The notes below the pieces were generated by a model. The model did no database searches and was not told the DNA's origin. It saw only the letters and a list, made by a program, of their open reading frames with translations. From Peribacillus deserti (GTDB lineage Bacteria > Bacillota > Bacilli > Bacillales > DSM-1321): a stretch of DNA of 59,422 nt. A program made the position numbers and the translations under genes. Positions 1-8,213 of this stretch are shown here, piece after piece (the stretch's first letter is position 1; every line of letters starts with the position of its first letter). The stretch covers positions 1 to 59,422 of the forward strand of contig NZ_PGUY01000041.1 in NCBI RefSeq assembly GCF_002863585.1, given 5' to 3'.

Positions 1-1064
1 TTCAAAGAACAATCATTGATCAGTATTGGTCAGTCGCTCGTAAGCAACTTAATAATCATAACATATCCCAGTCGTACGGTCAACACTTTTTTGTAATAAA
101 AGTAAAAGTATAATCCGTCGCAATAGAAACAAAATCTGTTTCACATTATGCGTTACTAATTTTCATCAGCAATAAAGCAACTTTACTATCCTAACACGTT
201 TAACTCGACAAGTCCATAGTTGTTTTTATGAACCTCATTAAAAGTTATTTGTTAATGATATGTATAGAAGATAATATCATCGTTCCATCTTTTAGTCTAT
301 ACAATATTCCAACTTAGTTCATGGTATTTTATGGAAAAATATGAAGGCTGGAATTTAAATATCCAGCTTATTGAGGTATCACAGCGCACTTCTCCACATT
401 TATCATTCAATTTACACCGGATATGGAAAGAAGGGTTAACTCTCTTCCTATTAAATGTAAAAACAAAACGAACTAAGCTAACTTGTATCTAAACAAGCTT
501 TTTCCCAGTACAGCAGAGGTCTTGTTTCGTACCCCATTGAGCTTAGCCGTAATCACATAATGAACGCTTAGTTCGCTGATATAATCGGAAGCCCTGCCAT
601 AGGCAGTTATATTAAAGAATTGATCAGTATTTCAACAATACACTCATGCTTTCCTTCCACCCATAAAGTTCCCCTGCGAGAGTCAACACATCTTTATGAT
701 ATTAAAACCTGCGAAGCCTTTTTGTATCCAGAAAGCTGCACCGGTATTTATAAGTCTAGACCAAGCAAGGTTCATACCGAATGGATGCACTTAAGCATAA
801 CCTGTGTAGTCTAGGGGATATCTTCACATATTACTTTTTTGTAGAGCTTCAAAAATCGATTTGGAGAACCGCCAACTGATCAGCAAGTAGAGCGGAGAAG
901 TTATGGCAGGTGACACCACCACCCACCTACGCCTGCGTATTACCATGACACGTCTGCTCCCTCATACCATTATTCCTATAGTGTGTATTTATCAACTTTA
1001 TCAGTCATATAGAACGTATTCCTCGAATAGAATGAATGTCAGAAAAAAGACTTTTGGGGGAACT
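1..1064. other. Gene-free AT-rich leader region
   Basis: I see no supportable gene here. The only open frame of note on the plus strand (620-814) has no ribosome-binding site and no protein-like composition. On the minus strand an open stretch of about 47 codons ends at a stop at 489-491 but has no start codon. The sequence is AT-rich and may carry the upstream regulatory region of the following lipoprotein gene. Confidence 0.5.
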
Positions 1065-2084
1065 ATGAAAAATCATATATTCATTAAAGCATCGCTGCTT
1101 ACTATTGGTTTATTGGGACTATCTGCTTGTGAAGGACAGACAGAAAAAGAACAGGAATTAGAGAAAAAAGTCGCAGAGCTGCAAAAAGAACTGAAGAAAC
1201 AAAAGCAAACTGTTACTAATGAAGAAAAACGGCAGCAGAAAGAGGAAAAGACGGAGAATGCAGAAATAAAAATCATTCACCCTCTTTCACAAAGAGTTCT
1301 AAAAACTATAATTCCCAAATCCCTGGGGTATGGTAAAGATGAGGAATCCTATAAGAATGAAATAAAAAACTGGGCGAGGGCAGCTGCAAAGGGTTCTGAA
1401 ACTTCGCTTGGACTCGACCAAAGAATGATTCCTGACAAAATAGGGCCAAACGGAGAAATATTGAAAGGGAAACCCCGGATCATATTCGAAGAAGCGGAGT
1501 TTTTGGAACAAGTTATGGGTATGTCAGACAGCGGTGGTGACCTTAAACTCCCCTTAACGATTACCGAAAGTGGATATAAATCAGAAGATGTGTCTCACTT
1601 AGGAGAAGCAGTAGCTGCATCATTCACAACACGCTTTGACAGCTCGGTTTCAGGGAGAACGCGAAATATCGAACTTTCTGCACAAGCCATTCATAATGTA
1701 ATCATTGGTACTGGAGACATTTTCTCCTTTAATACAACAGTAGGGCCAAGCGACTCAGCACATGGATATCAAAAAGCTAAAGAAGCATTAAACGGAAAGC
1801 TGGTTGACGGGATTGGCGGAGGGATCTGCCAGACTTCCTCCACTTTATACAACGCAGTTGACCAATTAGGCGTAAATTATGTGGAAAAACATCACCATTC
1901 CCTCAATGTAGGCTACGTGCCAAATGGCAGGGATGCCACCGTTTCCTATGGAGGGTTAGATTTTAGGTTCGAAAACACTTTGGGTGTGCCATTTGTGATC
2001 AAAACCATTATCGATAAACAGAACGGTAGATTAACGGTTGAAGTACGGACTTCGAAAAAGTATCTAGGGCAGATTAAAAGATAG
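1065..2084 (+). CDS. VanW-family lipoprotein
   Basis: This encodes a 339-residue protein. I place the start at ATG 1065, preceded by a GGGGG ribosome-binding site and beginning with a lipoprotein signal peptide whose lipobox is LSAC (Cys22). The open frame extends 54 codons further upstream, but that part is not protein-like. After the lipid anchor come a charged coiled-coil-like stretch (about residues 28-65, rich in E, K and Q) and a linker. The C-terminal VanW domain contains a GDIFSFN motif and a GGGICQTSSTLYNA core. VanW-like proteins are found beside peptidoglycan and vancomycin-resistance genes, but their biochemical role is not settled. The lipoprotein most likely faces the cell wall. 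No van genes are nearby, so resistance should not be inferred. Confidence 0.85.
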   Translation: MKNHIFIKASLLTIGLLGLSACEGQTEKEQELEKKVAELQKELKKQKQTVTNEEKRQQKEEKTENAEIKIIHPLSQRVLKTIIPKSLGYGKDEESYKNEIKNWARAAAKGSETSLGLDQRMIPDKIGPNGEILKGKPRIIFEEAEFLEQVMGMSDSGGDLKLPLTITESGYKSEDVSHLGEAVAASFTTRFDSSVSGRTRNIELSAQAIHNVIIGTGDIFSFNTTVGPSDSAHGYQKAKEALNGKLVDGIGGGICQTSSTLYNAVDQLGVNYVEKHHHSLNVGYVPNGRDATVSYGGLDFRFENTLGVPFVIKTIIDKQNGRLTVEVRTSKKYLGQIKR

Positions 2085-2857
2085 AAAAGAAAATCAAAAT
2101 CATTTTTTTACCTTTGCCCTGTCCAGAAGCATGAATGCTGAAACCGCTACCCTTTACTTGCGGCCGGCGGTTTTACCATTTATCCCAGTAAATGTAATTC
2201 TTTCATGCATCTATAGAAATATGCCGAAATGAGTAAACTGGAATAAACCCTGATCGGTTAATTTTAATTCCGGGATAATAGGCAGGGTTAAGAAGGACAA
2301 AGTTAAGAATGGATTAAAATCTCCCGTAAATCCTATTATTTAGTGCATCATGAAAACGGAACACCTTGCTCCAGACCTCTTCATGGCTGTTATCGGATGT
2401 AACCCATTTTTAATATCCCGATGTGAACTAATTTCCTCTTTCCTGCAATTCCTTATCCAATAAACAGTTCCTTGCTAAGTTGTATTGTTTCATTCCTAAT
2501 CAATGGATTCACCTTAAATTAACTAAAAATGAACGAGTAATCCTAATCTTATGTAAAATTTATCACAGATAAAATGTTACTATTTTTTAAAAAAGAATCC
2601 CAAGAATTAAAGATACCATCTGCCGGCTGCCCTCCTCGAAAGGGGGATAAAGGACAAAACTCAGTAAACAACCGAAGCAAAGGTCCTTCATAAGCCCGAT
2701 GAAGGACACATCTTACTAAAAAGCCGAAGCTAAAGTCCTTCATGAGCAAGATGAAGGACATAAATCTGTGTTCTAGGACATTCATATATTTGTAGAGATA
2801 GAACTACCTTAATATATGCGAACATATGAAAAGGCAAGGCACACATTTCTCTTGAGC
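2085..2857. other. Intergenic region with 52-bp hairpin repeats
   Basis: No gene is supported in these 770 bases. A minus-strand frame at 2549-2785 runs through the repeat units listed separately and has neither a ribosome-binding site nor a recognisable domain. The remainder is AT-rich with no clear structure. Confidence 0.5.
2683..2759 (-). repeat. Two-unit 52-bp hairpin repeat (copy A)
   Basis: Two hairpins with the same 9-base arms, GTCCTTCAT and ATGAAGGAC, and 7-base loops lie at 2683-2707 and 2735-2759. They are exactly 52 bases apart. A decayed third unit may lie just to the left (about 2631-2656). The spacer resembles, in reverse orientation, the spacer of the larger array at 45722-46190. 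The two loci therefore belong to one repeat family in opposite orientations. Confidence 0.8.
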
Positions 2858-2888
2858 ATAAAAAACAGCTTAGTTAAAACTAAGCTGT
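2858..2888 (-). terminator. Rho-independent terminator
   Basis: Arms ACAGCTTAGT (2865-2874) and ACTAAGCTGT (2879-2888) form a 10-bp stem. Read on the minus strand the stem is followed by a run of T. It lies 67 bases after the stop of the hexapeptide-repeat gene and probably ends the phaR-phaC-small gene transcript. Confidence 0.8.
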
Positions 2889-2954
2889 CACTCAAAAATT
2901 TGGTCCTGCACTATACTGTTTATTCAGCTTCTATATATGGGAAGGAAACCTTAT

Positions 2955-3206
2955 TTACTTAACAATTCTTCTTAAATCTCTTACAAGGGACCTTGTATCT
3001 CTTTTAACCTCTCTTTTAAACGCTCTCAATCTATTTATAACTCTTCTTAACTGAGTACGGTTTATGTTCCGATTGCCGAGATTACGAAGGTTACTTAGAT
3101 CACCTAAATTCCTTAAATCACCTAAATTGCTTAGATCACCCAAATTCCTTAGATTACCCAAATTGCTTAGATCACCCAAATTCCTTAGATTATTCCTACT
3201 AGCCAT
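2955..3206 (-). CDS. Leucine/asparagine hexapeptide-repeat small protein
   Basis: This is an 83-residue protein of unknown function. The start is ATG 3206 because AAAGGAGGTGAAACG lies directly upstream; the eight codons before it are discarded. Residues about 5-45 are built from six-residue units of the type D-L-(R/S)-N-L-G, matching an 18-bp tandem repeat in the DNA between about 3075 and 3195. The C-terminal half is strongly basic (RRVINRLRAFKREVKRDTRS and following) and probably helical. There is no signal peptide. It follows phaC and a 53-residue gene in the same direction and precedes a terminator, so it may be part of the PHA transcription unit. A granule-associated or nucleic-acid-binding role is possible but is inference only. 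Slippage could vary the repeat number. Confidence 0.7.
   Translation of the reverse strand: MASRNNLRNLGDLSNLGNLRNLGDLSNLGDLRNLGDLSNLRNLGNRNINRTQLRRVINRLRAFKREVKRDTRSLVRDLRRIVK
3075..3195 (-). repeat. 18-bp tandem repeat inside a coding region
   Basis: Successive 18-base units of the form CACC(T/C)AAATT(C/G)CTTAGAT (plus-strand reading) repeat about six times. Because 18 is a multiple of three, the repeat keeps the frame and encodes the hexapeptide units of the small protein on the minus strand. Confidence 0.8.
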
Positions 3207-3247
3207 TCGTTTCACCTCCTTTAATTGCAAGGTACGTCAATTTTTAC

Positions 3248-3409
3248 TTAGACGTATAAAAACCAGGGCAGGTCCGTATCTTGGTATTCTTCTTCCGACC
3301 TGGGTACCTCACCCTTGATAGAGGCCAAGAAACCAGAAAATACTAGTGATGCGAATCCGAGTCCATATTGTCCAAGTGGAAGTGTCCCTGGTGAATAAAG
3401 CAAGTACAT
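3248..3409 (-). CDS. Small 53-residue protein downstream of phaC
   Basis: This short frame starts at ATG 3409 after a near-perfect ribosome-binding site (GAAGGAGGTGAACCT). It encodes 53 residues beginning MYLLYSPGTLPLGQYGLG. The first 30 residues are hydrophobic and glycine-rich and could be a membrane or interface segment. The end is acidic (EVPRSEEEYQDTDLPW). It lies 34 bases after the phaC stop and 42 bases before the start of the hexapeptide-repeat gene, all on the same strand. I do not recognise the family. The ribosome-binding site and operon position make it a likely real gene, possibly linked to PHA granules. Confidence 0.65.
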   Translation of the reverse strand: MYLLYSPGTLPLGQYGLGFASLVFSGFLASIKGEVPRSEEEYQDTDLPWFLYV

Positions 3410-3442
3410 AGGTTCACCTCCTTCATTACCTGGCTTGTATTG

Positions 3443-4492
3443 TCACTTTCTTGGGTCAGACCTTTCGGGCAGCCATTCGGCTAAAAATGGCGGAAACGTA
3501 CCGGGACTAAATGAAGTATGTCCGCCTGCTAATAGCCTATAGGTTTTATCCCGGCTCGACACAAGCTCCATTATAGGCTTAACCATCTTTTCGGGAACCA
3601 GGGAGTCATTTTCTGCAGCTATAACAAGCAGATTTGCTTTTATATTCTTTAATGATGCTTTTTTGTTTTTAATTTTAATACTGCCTTTTACGAGTTTATT
3701 TTTTTTGACAAAGTCGTTGGTCATTTGTTTTATGGATGCTCCTGTTAGTGGAATATGATCTTTAGTCCAGTGGTCGATACGGCGCCATTTATCAACATAA
3801 TTCGGATCCTCCACCCTGCTTAACAGGGTCAGATAATGGGAAAAATGTATTGGAAAAGTCACAAAATCTAATCCTTTATTTACAAGGAAGCCCGGTACTA
3901 TCTGCATGGCATCAAGCCATTCATCAACATCTACCTCCCCTTCCCTGATTGCCTCGGTCCATTGATCAAAACCAGGAGGATCGCTGAAGTCAATTGGCGT
4001 TGTAGAAAGAATCAAATTCTTTACAGGCTCCTTAGCAATCGCTGCATACATCGCTGCAAGAGTTCCTCCTAGACAAGTTCCGTACAGGGTGATTTCTTTG
4101 GCCGATGAATGCCGCAGTGCCTTGCGTACTCCTTTTTGAATATAATCACTGACATAGTCGCTGATACTGATGCCCCCATCCTCATACCCTGGTTCTCCAA
4201 AATCCAACAAATAGACTTCAAAGCCTTCGTTTACAAAGGAACCTATCATACTGTTTTCCGGAGAAAGGTCCAGAATAATCGGTTTATTAATCAGGGAATA
4301 GATAATAAAAACCGGAACTCTGTATTTTTTCTCAGCAGGAGGGTAATACCACAGTACTGCTTTATTTTTCTTCCAGACTGCTTTTCTTTTAGTTACTCCC
4401 ATTTCAGGAAGCGGACCATTCATCGCTTTCAAAGCGAGAGCCCATCTACCTTCAAAACTGTTTATATCTAAGTTCTTATTTTCTTTTTCCAT
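3443..4492 (-). CDS. phaC: Class IV poly(3-hydroxyalkanoate) synthase, PhaC subunit
   Basis: PhaC polymerises (R)-3-hydroxyacyl-CoA into intracellular polyester granules, and class IV enzymes need PhaR as a partner. The 349-residue length fits class IV enzymes (about 360). The lipase-like box reads YGTCLGG with the nucleophile Cys140. The other triad members are visible as Asp296 (AAENDSLVP) and His325 (GGHTSF). The start overlaps the end of phaR by 17 bases, which implies translational coupling. Other Bacillus pha loci carry phaP, phaQ and phaB nearby; none is here, and two uncharacterised small genes follow instead. Confidence 0.95.
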   Translation of the reverse strand: MEKENKNLDINSFEGRWALALKAMNGPLPEMGVTKRKAVWKKNKAVLWYYPPAEKKYRVPVFIIYSLINKPIILDLSPENSMIGSFVNEGFEVYLLDFGEPGYEDGGISISDYVSDYIQKGVRKALRHSSAKEITLYGTCLGGTLAAMYAAIAKEPVKNLILSTTPIDFSDPPGFDQWTEAIREGEVDVDEWLDAMQIVPGFLVNKGLDFVTFPIHFSHYLTLLSRVEDPNYVDKWRRIDHWTKDHIPLTGASIKQMTNDFVKKNKLVKGSIKIKNKKASLKNIKANLLVIAAENDSLVPEKMVKPIMELVSSRDKTYRLLAGGHTSFSPGTFPPFLAEWLPERSDPRK

Positions 4493-4931
4493 GTATGGAG
4501 CTCATTCCCTCGATTAAAGAGTTTACAAGGTAATCAATACTTTCTGATTTCTTGGACCCTTTCTTGGAATACTCCTTCTTTTTCTCCTTTTTGTGTTTGC
4601 TCTCTTTTCGTTTAGCTTCTTTGCATTTTTTGTAGATCTTTACGAGCTTTTCTTCTAAGTGGTCGATTTTTTCCTCGAGCTGAACCTGCATTTTAGCTAT
4701 ATTCGCTACATCCCTCTTGGTCGGGAAGTTGCCTAATGCAGATAAGGCTTCCATTGCTTCTTGCAGCTGCTTCGCCATCTTGGCAGTGGTATTCGATTGA
4801 AGGCTCGCCTCTTTGATCCATCCATCATTGTTCAACGCTTCTCTAATGATGGTATTAAGCTCTTTCTCCCTCTCAATTCCCAATCTACGAAGCTCTTCAA
4901 AGTAGTTATCTGAATTCGTTTTATTTTCCAT
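4476..4931 (-). CDS. phaR: PHA synthase subunit PhaR
   Basis: PhaR forms the active complex with PhaC in Bacillus-type class IV PHA synthases. I choose ATG 4931 over a start 12 codons upstream because GAAGGG lies at good spacing before it, giving 151 residues. The centre (about residues 65-100) carries the PhaE/PhaR signature with FPTKRDV followed by a coiled coil (VQLEEKIDHLEEKLVKIYKK). A long lysine-rich tail follows. The gene is first in the run phaR-phaC-two small genes. About 160 bases upstream are free of genes and should hold the promoter. Confidence 0.88.
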   Translation of the reverse strand: MENKTNSDNYFEELRRLGIEREKELNTIIREALNNDGWIKEASLQSNTTAKMAKQLQEAMEALSALGNFPTKRDVANIAKMQVQLEEKIDHLEEKLVKIYKKCKEAKRKESKHKKEKKKEYSKKGSKKSESIDYLVNSLIEGMSSIHGKRK

Positions 4932-5088
4932 ATTTAGTATCCCTTCTACGATTTTTCTTGGTATCATAACAGGAGATATGTTTTCTTTTTCATTCAGTCA
5001 CTTTTGTAAAGAGGAAATACTCCTGCCCTATCCTTGTCCTACTACACTATGCAAAATCAAAAGAAATGGAACGGACAAATGTACAATT

Positions 5089-5619
5089 TTATAGAGCAAT
5101 AAATAGTCCATAATCAATAACAATCATTTTATTTTCGGTTGATAGAGCGACATTATCGAGTCTTAAATCGACTGGTAAAATTCCGTTTCGATAAAATGTA
5201 CTACTAAGCATAACTAAACTGATCAAATTGTTTATATTTATTGCTGCTTTACGTTTCACTTTCTTCATAACAATCCAGCCTTCCCCCATTTCAAGAACCG
5301 GGCATAAAAATGGACGTATTTCTTTATGACAGCTGTGATAAAGTGTATATTCCTTTTTGTTGCTAGTCAGGCCTATTCCTGAGACCGCTACTTTTAAGAC
5401 ATATCCATTCCCAAGATCAAACACCATCCGGTTTAAGCCATTTCCGATCATTTTATAAGGAAGCTGCATGATTTGTTCTGCAATCTTCATTTTTTGGTAG
5501 GGTGTATCCAGCGGGTAATTACCCATTTGAGATACCCACCGTTCAATCAATTGCCTTTCTTGCTTAGTCAAAAATCTTCTTTTTTTTAAACGTTTCTTCT
5601 TTTTATGATTATCGGACAT
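5089..5619 (-). CDS. Small protein-kinase-like fold protein
   Basis: The 176-residue product resembles compact bacterial kinase-like proteins. A lysine sits in a beta-strand context (GNGYVLKVAV), an acidic catalytic-loop-like motif reads PVDLRLDNVAL in place of HRDLKPEN, and IDYG stands where DFG is expected. These are family comparisons, and activity is inference. The N-terminus is very basic (HKKKKRLKKRR). I start at ATG 5619, with GAGGGG upstream; a GTG at 5655 is the alternative. The protein ends only a few residues after the IDYG motif, so it lacks most of the C-lobe of a full kinase. It lies between phaR and the P450 gene on the same strand, with no obvious link to either. Confidence 0.6.
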   Translation of the reverse strand: MSDNHKKKKRLKKRRFLTKQERQLIERWVSQMGNYPLDTPYQKMKIAEQIMQLPYKMIGNGLNRMVFDLGNGYVLKVAVSGIGLTSNKKEYTLYHSCHKEIRPFLCPVLEMGEGWIVMKKVKRKAAININNLISLVMLSSTFYRNGILPVDLRLDNVALSTENKMIVIDYGLFIAL

Positions 5620-5677
5620 ATAGTAATAGCCCCTCTTTTTACAGATGAATTTCACTTTTTACCTATTGAGTTGGACA

Positions 5678-7069
5678 TCAGCCACTATCTGGCTTTCTTT
5701 CTTCAACTATCATTCTTAATCCACCTCTAGGCCTTAGGGTGATGGAGGGATAAGGGGTTATAGGATCATGATCCGGGGCAAGCTTCACTCTGAATCTCCG
5801 GGCTATTGAAGCAATGATAAGTACACTTTCCATCATGGCGAAATGATTTCCTATGCAGACTCTTGGGCCTCCTCCAAATGGAAAGTAAGCATAAGTCGGG
5901 ATTGTTTTTACATAATTGTTTTCGAATCTTTCAGGGCGAAACATCTCCGGATCAGGAAAATATTCAGGTTGTCGGTGCATTACATACTGGCTCATCATAA
6001 TCATGTCGCCTTTTCTAAAATGGCAGCCGCCTATTTCCACATCTTCATCAGCTTTACGGCTAATTACAAATGCAGGCGGATACATCCTCATCGATTCCCA
6101 CATGACATTTTGGAGGTAGGGTAATTTCATAAAATCTTCAGGAGCAGGCATTCGGCTTCCGATTACACGGTCGACTTCATCAAAAAGTTTCTGTTCAGCT
6201 TCAGGATTCTGTGAAAGCAAGTAAAATGTCCAGGCCAGAGCGTTGGCTGTGGTTTCGTGTCCAGCAAGAAATATGGTCATCAGCTCATCACGGACTTGTT
6301 CATCTGTCATTCCAATCCCGTCCTCCTCGTCCCGAGCGTCCATTAAAATTCCGAGCATGTCCTCATGTTTTATAGGATCCTGCCGTCTTTGTTCAATGAT
6401 GTTATAAAGTACTGAATCAAGCTCTTTGATTGCCTGCTTGAAATCGCGATTTTTTTTAGTAGGAATCCACAAGGGCAAATTAAATAGAGTTCTCATTCTC
6501 TTTACAGCGATTCGCATGGCTGTTTCTATAGGAGGACCGAGGGTGTTATAGCCCTCCTTAAAATCCAAGTTAAACATCGTTTTCGAAATAATATCGAGTG
6601 TAATATTCATCGTATCCTGTGTAATAATCCGTTCTTCTCCGTTCCGCCATTTGGATACGTAATCATTGGTAATATCGATCATGCTCTGGCCATAACCGCT
6701 GATATTCGATCTTTTAAAGGCCGGTTGGATCAGCCTGCGCTGGCGCAAATGGTATTGTTTCTCACTGGTCAGCAAGCCTTCTCCGATAATTGGTTTTAAT
6801 GAATTAAAGTCCTGGGATTTAACAAAGGACTTTGCTTTCGTAACAAGCACCTGCTTGATCAAGTCTGGATCAGATATCAGATACACTTTTTGAAAAGGCC
6901 CAAACCGAATCTTAGCAATGCTGCCATAACCGGACAAACGCTGCAAAAAACCAAGCGGATCAGCCTGGAAATCCTTGACATGCCCGGTAAACAGCCTCCC
7001 CTTTGGGCCGCGGGGAATCAGCTTCAAAACATCCGAATCACTCAAAATCAACACATCCTCCGTTACCAT
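5678..7069 (-). CDS. Cytochrome P450
   Basis: This is a soluble single-domain P450 monooxygenase of 463 residues if it starts at ATG 7069, which follows a GGGGGTGAG ribosome-binding site. The family marks are all present: the I-helix oxygen-activation motif AGHETT, the K-helix ExxR (ESMR), the PERF motif (FRPERF) and the heme loop FGGGPRVCIG with ligand Cys405. No reductase domain is fused, so separate redox partners are needed and none is nearby. The substrate cannot be read from the sequence; the type resembles bacterial CYP102-like heme domains and fatty-acid or terpene hydroxylases. The neighbouring alpha/beta hydrolase on the same strand could act on a shared lipid-like substrate, but the gap between them holds palindromic repeats. 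Confidence 0.92.
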   Translation of the reverse strand: MVTEDVLILSDSDVLKLIPRGPKGRLFTGHVKDFQADPLGFLQRLSGYGSIAKIRFGPFQKVYLISDPDLIKQVLVTKAKSFVKSQDFNSLKPIIGEGLLTSEKQYHLRQRRLIQPAFKRSNISGYGQSMIDITNDYVSKWRNGEERIITQDTMNITLDIISKTMFNLDFKEGYNTLGPPIETAMRIAVKRMRTLFNLPLWIPTKKNRDFKQAIKELDSVLYNIIEQRRQDPIKHEDMLGILMDARDEEDGIGMTDEQVRDELMTIFLAGHETTANALAWTFYLLSQNPEAEQKLFDEVDRVIGSRMPAPEDFMKLPYLQNVMWESMRMYPPAFVISRKADEDVEIGGCHFRKGDMIMMSQYVMHRQPEYFPDPEMFRPERFENNYVKTIPTYAYFPFGGGPRVCIGNHFAMMESVLIIASIARRFRVKLAPDHDPITPYPSITLRPRGGLRMIVEERKPDSG

Positions 7070-7135
7070 AAATAAGTTCTCACCCCCATCATATGTCCAA
7101 TGCTCCAACCTGCCTGTACCAAAGCCCACAACACA

Positions 7136-7212
7136 AAAAATGGGGACTGTCCCCCATTTCCCAGTTGCTCTAAGCCTGATGCAAAGGCTTTTTCAATGGG
7201 GACAGTCCTTAT
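7136..7212. repeat. Pair of GGGGACTGTCCCC palindromes
   Basis: Between the P450 and hydrolase genes are two copies of a short palindrome. One is AATGGGGACTGTCCCCCATT at about 7140-7160, and the second, AATGGGGACAGTCC, is near 7195-7208. A related copy occurs at about 51103-51120 and a variant at 45480-45499. The pattern is like bacterial REP elements. It may also fold as a weak terminator. Confidence 0.6.
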
Positions 7213-7227
7213 TTCCCGTAGGACATT

Positions 7228-8052
7228 TCACCTGAATTGTTGAAAGTGCTGCAAGACCAGTTGATTAACAGCCTGTGGAACTTCTATCTGTATAAAGTGG
7301 CCTGCGTTTTGTATGATTGAAACCTGTGCATGCGGGATGCTTTGTTTTTTTAGTTTCCAGGCAAACTCCATAGGGACGTAGGGATCGTTCTCTCCCCATA
7401 TAATGGAAATCGGAATTTTCAATTCACTGAGCTTATCCTGATAGATTTTCACGGTATCCAGATTCCCGGACCTGTATAAATCGAGGATCACTTTGCTGGA
7501 CTCAGATGTGCGAAACGCCTGGTAAAAATCCTTCATGACCGTATCCTCAATGCCTGGAATGGATTTTCTTGTGCCAGCCTCAAATTGTGCTGGGTCTGAC
7601 ATCTGCTTCATCACCTCTTCACCCACCCCGGGCGTCCGCCAAAGCTGCGCGAGTTTATGCCAGGTATATTCATCAGAAATCGTCGAGTTGGAAACGATCA
7701 TGCTCAAAACTTCCTCCTGGTGATCACACGCCCAATTAAGACCGATTAAACCACCCCAATCATGAACCACTAAATGAAGCTGACCCAGGTAAAGTTTGTT
7801 CTTGAACTCAGAAACAAACTGGCTGAAGCGTTCCCATGTCGAGGGTTCATCGAACGGTTCGCTCTGGCCAAATCCGGGAAGATCTGGGGCAACTGCCCGA
7901 TATCCGTTTCCAACAATGGCCGGAATAATATCCTTCCAAACCAAACACGACTCCGGAACTCCATGGAGTAATAGAACAGCAGGATTCTCCGTTTCCCCTT
8001 CATCGAGATAAAAAACCTTCTTGTTATTGATGTCCGTCTGCTTTTTTTTCAA
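7228..8052 (-). CDS. Alpha/beta hydrolase, haloalkane dehalogenase/epoxide hydrolase type
   Basis: The 274-residue protein has the oxyanion-hole motif HGVPES, a nucleophile elbow VHDWGG with Asp98, an acid in GENDPYVP (Asp223) and His252 in the NAGHF motif. An aspartate nucleophile in a V-H-D-W-G-G elbow is typical of haloalkane dehalogenases, epoxide hydrolases and fluoroacetate dehalogenases rather than esterases. The exact substrate is unknown. Translation appears to start at TTG 8052 behind a GGGGGTCGG site. It is convergent with nothing and reads in the same direction as its neighbours. Confidence 0.85.
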   Translation of the reverse strand: MKKKQTDINNKKVFYLDEGETENPAVLLLHGVPESCLVWKDIIPAIVGNGYRAVAPDLPGFGQSEPFDEPSTWERFSQFVSEFKNKLYLGQLHLVVHDWGGLIGLNWACDHQEEVLSMIVSNSTISDEYTWHKLAQLWRTPGVGEEVMKQMSDPAQFEAGTRKSIPGIEDTVMKDFYQAFRTSESSKVILDLYRSGNLDTVKIYQDKLSELKIPISIIWGENDPYVPMEFAWKLKKQSIPHAQVSIIQNAGHFIQIEVPQAVNQLVLQHFQQFR

Positions 8053-8149
8053 TTATCCGACCCCCGAAATGCATAATGTAAACTTAAAAGTTTGTCCATG
8101 CTGTTAGAGTATGCCTGAATCTGACAGTCTGCTTGTGAAACCATATAAA

Positions 8150-8185
8150 AAACACAAAAAAAGAGGTGCATCCCATGCACCTCTT
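8150..8185 (-). terminator. Rho-independent terminator after guaD
   Basis: Arms AAGAGGTGCAT (8161-8171) and ATGCACCTCTT (8175-8185) make an 11-bp stem. It is followed on the minus strand by a run of seven T. It lies just beyond the guanine deaminase stop. Confidence 0.85.
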
Positions 8186-8213
8186 CCCGCCTTATAATGA
8201 AGGCTATTTGATC

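Noticed and set aside
489-634. Minus-strand open stretch of about 47 codons
   Set aside because: Peptide looks somewhat protein-like but has no start codon; too short to assign even as a relic.
620-814. 64-codon plus-strand frame
   Set aside because: No ribosome-binding site, atypical composition and no recognisable domain.
903-1064. 54-codon N-terminal extension of the VanW protein
   Set aside because: The lipoprotein signal and ribosome-binding site place the start at 1065.
1065-2084. Vancomycin-resistance determinant
   Set aside because: VanW-domain proteins are widespread without resistance and no vanHAX or vanRS genes are nearby.
2549-2785. Minus-strand frame of 78 codons
   Set aside because: It runs through the hairpin repeats, lacks a ribosome-binding site and has no conserved features.
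4425-4440. cre site in the phaC coding region
   Set aside because: TTGAAAGCGATGAAT resembles the motif but lacks the conserved C near the end and lies inside a gene.
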